In this document: positions 27,900 through 35,107 of the stretch, one piece after another | Position numbering within the stretch: the stretch's first letter is position 1 | Layout: each line of letters starts with the position of its first letter | Assembly (NCBI RefSeq): GCF_036059255.1 | Contig: NZ_CP107947.1 | Coordinates: forward strand, 1,922,001-1,986,000 | Origin: Micromonospora sp. NBC_00389 | Lineage (GTDB): Bacteria; Actinomycetota; Actinomycetes; Mycobacteriales; Micromonosporaceae | Direction of reading: 5' to 3' | Length of the DNA stretch: 64,000 nt | The notes under the pieces: generated by a model | Told to the model about the DNA's origin: nothing | The model's database searches: none | The model's input: only the letters and a program-made list of their open reading frames with translations | Translations under genes and position numbers: made by a program

Positions 27900-29093
27900 T
27901 CACCGAGGCATGAACAAAATCTTGGACGTGGTGGCCGTCGCGTGGCCGAGCACGGAGAACGAACTGCTTTCGGTGAAGACCCCGGACCCGTCGCGCGCGG
28001 TCACCGTCGCGGTCCCGAACGTGCTGGTCACCTCTATCGAATAGGTGGAGCCGAGCGCGATCTCGATCGCGGGGTGTTGGGCGATCTTCCAGACGACGTC
28101 CCTGACCGGAGTCGGACTGTAGGCCGAGAAGGGACACCCTCGCGGCGCCAGCTCCCGGCTCGCCGTACACCTCTCCAGGTACGTCCGCACCTGCGCCTCG
28201 ACCGACTGGCGGGCACTCTCCCGCATCCGTACGCGGAGGGCGCCCGCTTCCCTGTCGCCGGTCCGCACGGTGACCGGTGCGACGACCTCCCGGATCAGAT
28301 GGTCGGGGAGCGTGACGAGATAGGAGCCGTGGAACACGTACTCGATGGAACCGGACGGCATTTGGGTGCCCGCGATGAGGAGAGCCTCGAATCCGTACTC
28401 ACCGGTGGGGGGCGGCAACGAGGGCAGGCTGTTGATCCGCCACGGCCGCGCCTCGCCGGTGCCCCCTTCATGGATCAGCGTGAGCAGCGTCGCCCTCCGC
28501 TCCCCGTCGACCTCGTAGTCTCCCTCGACCGTCGCGACGTCTCCGCGGACCTCCAACTTCGTGATCTTCAGCCGCCCCGGCGGGTGGTAGCCGGGATCGC
28601 GCAGGGCCGCACCGCTGGTCAACGGCATGGGGGCGGTGTTCGCGACGTCCCGGGAAAGCAGGGATCGCGCCGTGTCGGCATCACGGTCCGCGAGCGCGTG
28701 GAAGTAGGCCGCGATGGTGTCCCGGGGTGACCAGGGCGCCGGCTCGTCCCGGCCCATCGTGACCGTCGCCACCGTGGCCAGGGCGAGGGCGATGACGGTG
28801 AGCGCCGCGATGCGCCAGCGACGCCATCGACGCGGCCCGCCCCGTCGGTGTTGGACGGGCCGGTGCGCCTCGTGATCCGCCGGTGCCGGTGCCGGTGCCG
28901 GCGCGGGTGCTGGTGCTGGTGCTGGCATCGGTGCTGGTGCTGGTGCTGGTGCTGGCATCGGTGCTGGTGCTGGTGCTGGTGCTGGTGCCGCGGGCGCTGG
29001 CCGGTGCTGGGCCATGCCGCACTGGCCGCAGTAGGCCGCTTGCTGCGGAACGACGCCGTGGCACCGCGGGCAGTGGCTGTCCGAACGCAGCAT
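27900..29093 (-). CDS. Zinc-ribbon single-span membrane protein, tandem paralogue 1, Pro-Ala rich
   Basis: This is a 397-residue protein from ATG at 29093. The complete four-Cys ribbon reads CPRCHGVVPQQAAYCGQCG (residues 8-26). A run of about 40 residues of repeated PAPAPAPM units follows, then a basic stretch and a membrane helix (IAALTVIALALATVATVTM). The external domain (TIAAYFHALADRDADTARSLL, GYHPPGRLKI, VRTYLERCTA, PRGCPFSA) matches paralogues 2 and 3. The Pro-Ala linker could span part of the envelope on the cytoplasmic side. It is the first large gene of the operon and starts 5 bases after a small upstream frame. Confidence 0.8.
   Translation of the reverse strand: MLRSDSHCPRCHGVVPQQAAYCGQCGMAQHRPAPAAPAPAPAPAPMPAPAPAPAPMPAPAPAPAPAPAPAPADHEAHRPVQHRRGGPRRWRRWRIAALTVIALALATVATVTMGRDEPAPWSPRDTIAAYFHALADRDADTARSLLSRDVANTAPMPLTSGAALRDPGYHPPGRLKITKLEVRGDVATVEGDYEVDGERRATLLTLIHEGGTGEARPWRINSLPSLPPPTGEYGFEALLIAGTQMPSGSIEYVFHGSYLVTLPDHLIREVVAPVTVRTGDREAGALRVRMRESARQSVEAQVRTYLERCTASRELAPRGCPFSAYSPTPVRDVVWKIAQHPAIEIALGSTYSIEVTSTFGTATVTARDGSGVFTESSSFSVLGHATATTSKILFMPR
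28893..28992. repeat. Short tandem repeat encoding a Pro-Ala tract
   Basis: Repeated GCTGGTGCTGGTGCTGG units interrupted by GCATCG encode the PAPAPAPM tract of the first zinc-ribbon protein on the minus strand. Copy number is likely to vary through slippage. Confidence 0.8.
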
Positions 29094-29098
29094 GACGC

Positions 29099-29296
29099 TC
29101 AGCCCTCGTCGTCGGTCGACAGGTAAGGACCGCGGCTGGCGACCGGGAAGCCGGACAGGCCGACCAGCGCCGGGAGCGCCGATGGGGCCGCGGCGTACGA
29201 CGGCAGGGGTGGATCCTGCCCGTTCCCGGGGGCGCTGCGGTCCACCCAGCGAAGGGCCTCGGAATAGAGTGGGTCGGTGACCTCACGGCAGGGCAC
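29099..29296 (-). CDS. Possible small protein leading the zinc-ribbon operon
   Basis: This is a 65-residue frame from GTG at 29296. Its stop lies 5 bases before the ATG of the first zinc-ribbon gene (TGA-GCGTC-ATG), a spacing that suggests translational coupling and supports a real gene. The product is Pro/Ser-rich with no membrane span (VTDPLYSEALRWVDRS, then PSYAAAPSALPALVGLSG). No family is recognised. It could equally be a chance open frame. Confidence 0.45.
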   Translation of the reverse strand: MPCREVTDPLYSEALRWVDRSAPGNGQDPPLPSYAAAPSALPALVGLSGFPVASRGPYLSTDDEG

Positions 29297-29557
29297 AACA
29301 GAGCCTTACGTCGGGACGGACGAACACGAAGTATGCACCAACCTCCCAGGCCCGTGCTGTCCTGCAAAGAGTTGCCGGGACGCAGATCGCCCTAACAGGG
29401 CGGCCGACGGGTGCGCTGACGTGCCGATGTAAGGTCGTTGGATCTTCGGTCGTAACTTGTCGTTGAATGGCGCCGCGTGCGCGCTCATGCCGCTGACGGC
29501 GCGCGGGGTTGGATAACCGTTGGTGGCCATGGCGCGGGGTCGGGCAGCATCGGGCGC

Positions 29558-30286
29558 ATGATGCTTCTCGTTCCCTGCGACCCGCTGCGGCCTCGCCGTC
29601 CGGATGAGCATTTCGCGCCGGAGGCGCAAGCAGCTCGAGAAGCCGGCCTGGCCGTCGCTGTGGTTGACCACGACGCGCTGGCCCGAGGCGATGACGCAGA
29701 GCGGGCGGTGGCGTCCGTGCCCAGAGGCGGCACGGCCATCTATCGAGGCTGGATGCTGCGCAGTGAACGGTACGCCCGCTTCACGCATGTGCTCGCCAAG
29801 CGCGGCGTGACGGTCCGTACGACCGGCGAGCAGTATCGGCGGGCGCACGAGTTGCCCGGCTGGTATCCCGCGCTGGCGGCGGTCACGCCACGCTCAGCAT
29901 GGACCACGGCCGCAGACCGGGCGGACTTCGACCAGGCCCGGCTCGCTCTCGGTGCGGGGCCCGGCCGTCGTGCGTGACTACGTGAAGTCGATGAAGCACT
30001 ACTGGGACGAGGCTGCCTTCGTTGCGGACGTCGGAGATGGGGAGGCCGCGTGGAAGGTCGCCAGCCGGTTACGGCAGCTGCGGGAGGACGACTTCGTCGG
30101 CGGGTTCGTGCTGCGCGAATTTGAGCCGTTCACCTCCGCGGAGGTGCGGACCTGGTGGGTGGATGGCCGGTGCGTCCTGATCGGGCCGCATCCGGACACA
30201 CGGTCTGACCCGGGTCGCGGCGTCTACGGCCCGCGCCGGCCCGGTGCGCGGCTGAACGGCTCGACCCCTACCCGTCGATCGCCATG

Positions 30287-30287
<1 letters not shown>
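29558..30287 (+). pseudogene. ATP-grasp-type protein, frameshifted and truncated
   Basis: The first frame (from ATG at 29558) reads MMLLVPCDPLRPRRPDEHF, then TAIYRGWMLRSERYARF and HELPGWYPALAAVTPRS. Near 29955 an extra base moves the message into the frame that continues with GPAVVRDYVKSMKHYWDEAA and VLREFEPFTSAEVRTWWVDG. Together they form the N-terminal two thirds of an ATP-grasp protein, where VRDYVKSMK matches the nucleotide-binding strand. After HPDT (about 30,200) the family signal stops and low-complexity sequence follows, so the C-terminal metal-binding part is also missing. Two independent lesions argue for a true pseudogene at the right edge of the accessory region. Confidence 0.75.
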
Positions 30288-30325
<38 letters not shown>

Positions 30326-30425
30326 CCGATAGCCGGCGGCCGGCAGCCTGCTGGCCGGAACGTGGGCTGGGGGCCCGTGTCCCGGCCAGCGGCCGAAGGG
30401 GTGGGTGGCCGAGTGGGCCGGGTCG

Positions 30426-31004
30426 TCAGCGGGACTGGAGCGCGTCGAGGGCGACGGCCATCGCGATGACCAGGCGCCGGTCGATCTGCGGGTTGTGCAC
30501 CTCGACGACGTATTTGTCGCGCAGGCCCCACTTCTTGATCACGGAGAAGACCGGCTGGCCGCCAGCGGTGAAGTCGAAGTGGTACGGCAGCCAGGACAGC
30601 GAGTCGACGAAGCGGCGCAGCAGCGCCACCGGCATGCTGCGTTCCTGACCGGTCACCTGCGGCAGGCCAGCCTGCTCGACGTGCCACGTGGAGCGGAGCA
30701 GCGACTGGGCGAAGTCCTTGCGGAACAGGCCGATCGGGTTGCCGGCCGCGTCGGTGACGTCGTACGTGGCGCCGAGGTCGATGCGCTGGCGGGCCTTGAA
30801 GCCGAGCAGGGGCTGCTGCTTGGAGTCATCGGTGTAGATCGTCACCTGCTCCTTGAAGGCGAGCCGCTTCTGCTGCGCGAATGCCAGCAGCTCACCTTCG
30901 GTGCCGTCCGGCGAGACCGCCCGGACCTCGTACTGGTTGACCATCATCCGCAGTCGCTGGCGGATGTGGAACTGCCGCAGGGTCTGCAAATTGTCGAGCT
31001 GCAT
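30426..31004 (-). CDS. LURP-one-related / scramblase-fold protein
   Basis: This 192-residue protein begins MQLDNLQTLRQFHIRQRLRM, just after a GAGGAG ribosome binding site. The family pattern is visible: an early strand set (NQYEVRAVSPDG), the LAFAQQKRLAFKEQVTIYTD segment, GFKARQRIDLGATYDVTD, and a late FSVIKKWGLRDKYVVEVHNP followed by a C-terminal hydrophobic helix (RRLVIAMAVALDAL). This is the tubby/scramblase-like LURP-one barrel, in which a buried C-terminal helix fills the barrel. Function in bacteria is unknown. It marks the return to core gene content after the accessory region. Confidence 0.85.
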   Translation of the reverse strand: MQLDNLQTLRQFHIRQRLRMMVNQYEVRAVSPDGTEGELLAFAQQKRLAFKEQVTIYTDDSKQQPLLGFKARQRIDLGATYDVTDAAGNPIGLFRKDFAQSLLRSTWHVEQAGLPQVTGQERSMPVALLRRFVDSLSWLPYHFDFTAGGQPVFSVIKKWGLRDKYVVEVHNPQIDRRLVIAMAVALDALQSR

Positions 31005-31125
31005 GTGGTCTCCTCAGGGGGTTGGTGGGCCGGAGTCTCGCACAGCCCGGCAACTGCCGCCGGCCCGCATCCCCCGGCGCTCCCACCAGCGGTGGATCCA
31101 CCCCGTCCATCGGTTCCGGTGACGG

Positions 31126-31329
31126 TCAGCGGCCGTCGACGGTGGCGCGTAGCGCCCAGCCGTTGAGGATCTGGTGGATACCGCGCAGCCGTTCGTTGAT
31201 CTGCTCCAGCCGTTCCGCCTGGGCGAGGGCGGCCAGCGCGGACCCGAGCGCGATCTGCTGGTCGGTGGTGAGTTTCTCCTGGTCGATGGTGTAGAGCAGG
31301 TCGACGGTCTCGGCGATGGTGTCGGCCAC
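31126..31329 (-). CDS. Small helical protein
   Basis: This is a 67-residue protein from GTG at 31329 with a strong GGAGGAG site upstream. It is almost entirely helical (ADTIAETVDLLYTIDQEKL, LAALAQAERLEQINERLRGI), with spaced hydrophobics suited to a coiled coil or helical bundle. No known domain. It lies between the helicase and the LURP-one gene on the same strand and could be cotranscribed with either. Confidence 0.7.
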   Translation of the reverse strand: MADTIAETVDLLYTIDQEKLTTDQQIALGSALAALAQAERLEQINERLRGIHQILNGWALRATVDGR

Positions 31330-31426
31330 GGCTCCTCCTCGGGGCGCAGAGTATTCAGCAAGACAGGCATCAATGGAAGCGCTCCCAAGTCAATTCCCCG
31401 TGCCGCTCCGAATCATGCAGCGACGC

Positions 31427-33868
31427 TCAGGCGGGCAGGTTTGCCAGCACCACGTCGAGCACCCGGATCGCGTCGGGCTTGGAGAGCGGGTTGTTGCCGT
31501 TGCCGCACTTCGGCGACTGCACGCAGGAGGGGCAGCCGGTCTCGCAGCCGCACTCCGCGATCGCGTCCCGGGTGGCCCGCAGCCACGCCGACGCCGTCCC
31601 GTACGCCCGCTCGGCGAAGCCGGCGCCGCCCGGATGTCCGTCGTAGACGAAGACGGTCGGTGCCTCGGTGTCCGGGTGCACCGCGGTGGAGAGCCCGCCG
31701 ATGTCCCACCGATCACAGGTGGCCATCAGTGGCAGCAGGCCGATCGCGGCGTGTTCGGCGGCGTGCAGCGCACCCGGTACGTCGGCCGGCTGGACCCCGG
31801 CAAGAGCCAGTGACTGCGGCGACAGGGTGAACCAGACCGCGACCGTGCGCAGCTCCCGGGTGGGCAGGTCGAGCGGCCGGGTGTCGATCACCTCGCCGGT
31901 GGCGATCCGGCGCCGCTGGTACGACACCACCTGACTGGTCACGTCGACCTCGCCGAGGAACATGCCGACCGGCCCGGCGTCCACGTAGGAGCGCAGCGAG
32001 ACCACGGACAGATCGGTGACGTCCCGGGCGTGGGTGGACCAGTCCGGCTCCTCGACGTGCACCAGCGCGCAGCCGTCGGCGAGGTCGAGCTCGTCGACCA
32101 CGTACGAGACGCCTTGGTGCAGGTAGACCGCGCCGGGGTGGAGCAGGAAGTGCGAGGAGCCGCCGTCCACCGTGCCGAGCAGCCGGCCGGTGGCCGACTC
32201 CACCACGGCTACCGGGGCGCCGCCCTCGCCGCGTAGGTCTACCTCGGGGCGCTCCCGGTGCCGCCAGTACCAGCCGGTGGGTCGCTGCCGCAGCGCCCCG
32301 GCCGCCACCAGCTCGTCGATCGCCTCCTTCGCCCCGTCGCCGAAGAGCGCCAGGTCAGCCGGGGTGAGCGGTGCCTCGACGGCGGCGCAGGCCAACTGCG
32401 GGGCCAGCACGTACGGGTTGGCCGGGTCGAGCACCGTCGCCTCGACCGGCGCCCCGAAGATGGCCTCCGGGTGGTGCACCAGGTAGGTGTCCAGCGGGTC
32501 GTCCCGGGCCACCAACACCGCCAGCGCCTCCTGCCCGGAGCGCCCGGCGCGGCCCGCCTGTTGCCAGAGCGACGCCCGGGTGCCCGGGTATCCGCAGATC
32601 AGCACCGCGTCCAGCCCGATCAGGTCGACGCCCAGCTCCAGCGCGTTGGTGGAGGCCAGGCCGAGCAGGTCACCCTCCAGGAGCGCCCGCTCCAGCTCGC
32701 GCCGCTCCTCGCGTAGGTAGCCGCCCCGGTAGGCGGCCACCCGGTCGCCGAGCCCGGGGACCGCATCGTCCAACGCCCGACGCGCGCTGGCCGCCACCAC
32801 CTCGGCGCCCTTGCGGGACCGGACGAACGCGAGCGTGCGTACCCCCTCGGCGACCGTGTCGGCGAGCAGGTCCGCGGTCTCCCGCAGCGCCGACCGGCGG
32901 ACCTGGACGAGGTCCGGCATGTCGTCGTGCCCGCCCGCCGCCTGGGCCGGCGCCAGGGACGAGGCCGCCGAGGAGTCGGGTGGGAGCAGCGGCGGTTCCC
33001 AGAGCGCGAAGGTCACCCCGCCGCGCGGTGAGGCGTCCTCGGTGACGGCGGTCACCGGCAGGCCGGTCAGCCGCCCGGCCGCGGTCGCCGGGTCGCCGGA
33101 GGTCGCCGAGGCGAGCACGAACACCGGGGTCGCCCCGAACCGGGCGCACTGGCGGCGCAGCCGGCGCAGCACGTGCGCCACGTGTGAGCCGAAGACGCCC
33201 CGGTAGGTGTGGCACTCGTCGATCACCACGTACGCCAGGCGGCGCAGGAAGCCGGACCACTGGGCGTGCCCGGGCAGGATGCCGTGGTGCAGCATGTCCG
33301 GGTTGGTCAGCACGAACCGGGAGTGCCGGCGGATCCACTCCCGCTCGGCGCGCGGAGTGTCCCCGTCGTAGCAGGCCGGGCGTACCCCCTCCAGCTCCAG
33401 CGCGGTGACGGCCCGCAGCTGGTCGGCGGCGAGCGCCTTGGTCGGCGCCAGGTAGAGCACGGTGGCGCGGGGGTCGGCGAGCAGCGTGGCCAGCGCCGGG
33501 AGCTGGTACGCCAGCGACTTGCCGGACGCGGTGCCGGTGGCGACCACCACGTGCCCACCGTCGTACGCCAGGTTGGCCGCCTCGGCCTGATGCCGCCAGG
33601 GCGCGACCACGCCACGGCCGGCGAACGCCGTGCGAAGCTCCGTCGGTGCCCACGTCGGCCACGGCGCGGGCACCCCGGCGCGGGCCGGCACCCGCTCGAC
33701 GTGGGTGACCGGGTCGCCGGCGCCCCGGGCGCGCAGCCGGCGCAGCAGGTCGGTCGGCGATGGTCCGAGGCCGGGACCTGCGGATACGGTGGCGAGAGAC
33801 GACGGCTTCAGGTCGTGGCGCGGCGACAGGTGCGCCGAGCTGAAGCTGTCGTGAGTCACGTCCTGCAC
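31427..33868 (-). CDS. DEAD/DEAH-box helicase with C-terminal DUF1998 domain (MrfA type)
   Basis: This 813-residue superfamily 2 helicase has motif I GTASGKS (about residue 111), motif II DECH (about residue 215), motif III SAT in VLASATSGD, and motif VI QQAGRAGRSG (about residue 430). The C-terminus holds the four-Cys metal site of DUF1998, CGCETGCPSCVQSPKC (about residues 770-785). MrfA in Bacillus subtilis and related Hrq1-like enzymes unwind DNA 3' to 5' and repair mitomycin-type damage. In mycobacteria the equivalent (Rv3649) lies between the tad genes and topA. It is divergent from bldG, and the 130 bases between them hold both promoters. Confidence 0.93.
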   Translation of the reverse strand: MQDVTHDSFSSAHLSPRHDLKPSSLATVSAGPGLGPSPTDLLRRLRARGAGDPVTHVERVPARAGVPAPWPTWAPTELRTAFAGRGVVAPWRHQAEAANLAYDGGHVVVATGTASGKSLAYQLPALATLLADPRATVLYLAPTKALAADQLRAVTALELEGVRPACYDGDTPRAEREWIRRHSRFVLTNPDMLHHGILPGHAQWSGFLRRLAYVVIDECHTYRGVFGSHVAHVLRRLRRQCARFGATPVFVLASATSGDPATAAGRLTGLPVTAVTEDASPRGGVTFALWEPPLLPPDSSAASSLAPAQAAGGHDDMPDLVQVRRSALRETADLLADTVAEGVRTLAFVRSRKGAEVVAASARRALDDAVPGLGDRVAAYRGGYLREERRELERALLEGDLLGLASTNALELGVDLIGLDAVLICGYPGTRASLWQQAGRAGRSGQEALAVLVARDDPLDTYLVHHPEAIFGAPVEATVLDPANPYVLAPQLACAAVEAPLTPADLALFGDGAKEAIDELVAAGALRQRPTGWYWRHRERPEVDLRGEGGAPVAVVESATGRLLGTVDGGSSHFLLHPGAVYLHQGVSYVVDELDLADGCALVHVEEPDWSTHARDVTDLSVVSLRSYVDAGPVGMFLGEVDVTSQVVSYQRRRIATGEVIDTRPLDLPTRELRTVAVWFTLSPQSLALAGVQPADVPGALHAAEHAAIGLLPLMATCDRWDIGGLSTAVHPDTEAPTVFVYDGHPGGAGFAERAYGTASAWLRATRDAIAECGCETGCPSCVQSPKCGNGNNPLSKPDAIRVLDVVLANLPA

Positions 33869-33999
33869 TCTCGCACTGGTGTTCGGAGATGAAAAGTCGG
33901 ACCGGGGGGTATAGGGAAGCCGCCGCCGGTGACCGCAGGGTGTCCCGGCGGTAGTGGTTAGATGCCCAGGAGAGTTTACGGCTCTGGCAAGGAGGACCG

Positions 34000-34356
34000 A
34001 TGGAGCTGTCGCTGGCGACCCGCACCGTGGGCGAACACACGGTGCTCGAGGTCGGCGGTGAGGTGGACGTCTACACCGCGCCCCGGCTCCGCGAACGGCT
34101 TCTCGAACTGATCGACGGTGGCGCCCGGCACGTGGTGGTCGACCTCGGTCGGGTGGACTTCCTCGACTCCACCGGGCTGGGCGTGCTGGTGGGCGCGCTC
34201 AAGCGGCTCCGTACGGCCGGCGGCTCGTTCGCCCTGGTCTGCGACAAGGAGCCCCTGCTCAAGATCTTCCGGATCACCGCGTTGGACCAGGTGTTCCCGC
34301 TGCACCCCACGGTCGACGCTGCCGTTGGCGCGGAGCCGACCGGCGCCAGCGCGTGA
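34000..34356 (+). CDS. bldG: Anti-sigma factor antagonist BldG (STAS domain)
   Basis: This 118-residue STAS protein is very close in sequence to Streptomyces BldG. It begins [21 protein letters not shown] and contains the phosphorylation site [12 protein letters not shown] with Ser57. It ends with [18 protein letters not shown]. In Streptomyces, BldG is needed for development and antibiotic production. It binds anti-sigma factors when unphosphorylated, freeing their sigma factors. A strong AAGGAGG site precedes the ATG, and the stop overlaps the start of the next gene, the likely cognate kinase/anti-sigma factor. No sigma gene is adjacent, as in Streptomyces. Confidence 0.95.
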   Translation: MELSLATRTVGEHTVLEVGGEVDVYTAPRLRERLLELIDGGARHVVVDLGRVDFLDSTGLGVLVGALKRLRTAGGSFALVCDKEPLLKIFRITALDQVFPLHPTVDAAVGAEPTGASA

Positions 34357-34790
34357 TGGCGACGGTCCGCCTCTCCTTCTCCCCGGCGCCGGTTCACGTG
34401 CGCACCGCCAGGCTGGTCGGTGTCGCCGTCGCCCGGCGTGCCGGGGTCCGGGAGGACCTGCTGGACGAGGTGCGCCTGGCCATCGGCGAGGCGTGCACCC
34501 GGGCGGTGGCCCTGCACCGCCAGTACGGTCTGGCCGACCCGGTGCTGGTGGAGATGTCCGACGCCGGGTCGTACTCGGTGCGGGTGGTCGACCGCGCGCC
34601 GATCGAGGCGGGCATCGGGCTGGCCGCGTTGCCGCCGGACGCGCTGGCCAACGAGTCGCTCACCGACGAGGCGCTGACCACCGGCGTCGGCTTCGCGCTG
34701 CTCGCCGGCTTCGTCGAGGACCTTCAGGTGCGTCCTGTCGACGAGGGCATCGGCACCGAGGTGCGGATGGTGTGGCCGCTCGGCCGCTGA
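34356..34790 (+). CDS. Anti-sigma factor / serine kinase (HATPase, RsbW-like)
   Basis: This 144-residue protein starts at the ATG inside the bldG stop (TGATG). The GHKL N-box helix is DLLDEVRLAIGEACTRAVAL (about residues 32-51), and a DRAPIEAGIG loop stands in place of the usual DxGxG. A C-terminal GVGFALLAGFVEDLQV matches the G2 region. It corresponds to the SCO3548-type protein encoded after bldG in Streptomyces. Known members bind BldG and may phosphorylate it. The ATP lid looks degenerate, so kinase activity is not certain. A terminator follows directly. Confidence 0.88.
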   Translation: MATVRLSFSPAPVHVRTARLVGVAVARRAGVREDLLDEVRLAIGEACTRAVALHRQYGLADPVLVEMSDAGSYSVRVVDRAPIEAGIGLAALPPDALANESLTDEALTTGVGFALLAGFVEDLQVRPVDEGIGTEVRMVWPLGR

Positions 34791-34805
34791 TCCGTCCCGC
34801 TCCAC

Positions 34806-34840
34806 AGGCCGCTTCCCCACGGGGGAGGCGGCCTTGTTGT
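34806..34840 (+). terminator. Terminator of the bldG operon
   Basis: A 13-bp stem (34806-34818 with 34822-34834, one G-T-type mismatch) with loop ACG is followed by TGTTGT, 16 bases after the kinase stop codon. Confidence 0.85.
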
Positions 34841-35107
34841 CATGGACCGGGCCCTATATCAGATTTCGTTTCATAACACAGCGACGAAGATCATCGAGAC
34901 ACGGTGCCACCTGGGTGTGACCTCCGACACTGCAGAGGGCTACAGTACCCGGGTTGTCAGCAAGTGATCCATCCCGCAGCCAGCGGGTATGGGTGTTCAT
35001 CGCTGGTCCGCTGGGGTGGGTTGGCGCGCGCTTGCGAGTCCGCATTCAGGCGCTGGTCGGTGCGTCTCCACTCACCGGCGCGAGTGTTCGGTAACAGGAG
35101 GACACAG

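Noticed and set aside
28848..29126. A Cys/Trp-rich plus-strand peptide (CRCRCRRGCWCWCW pattern)
   Set aside because: It is only the reverse reading of the Pro-Ala repeat in the zinc-ribbon gene, not a cysteine-rich peptide gene.
34916..34946. Possible promoter TGTGAC...TACAGT upstream of hppA
   Set aside because: The spacing of about 19 bases and weak -35 make it no better than chance in this region.
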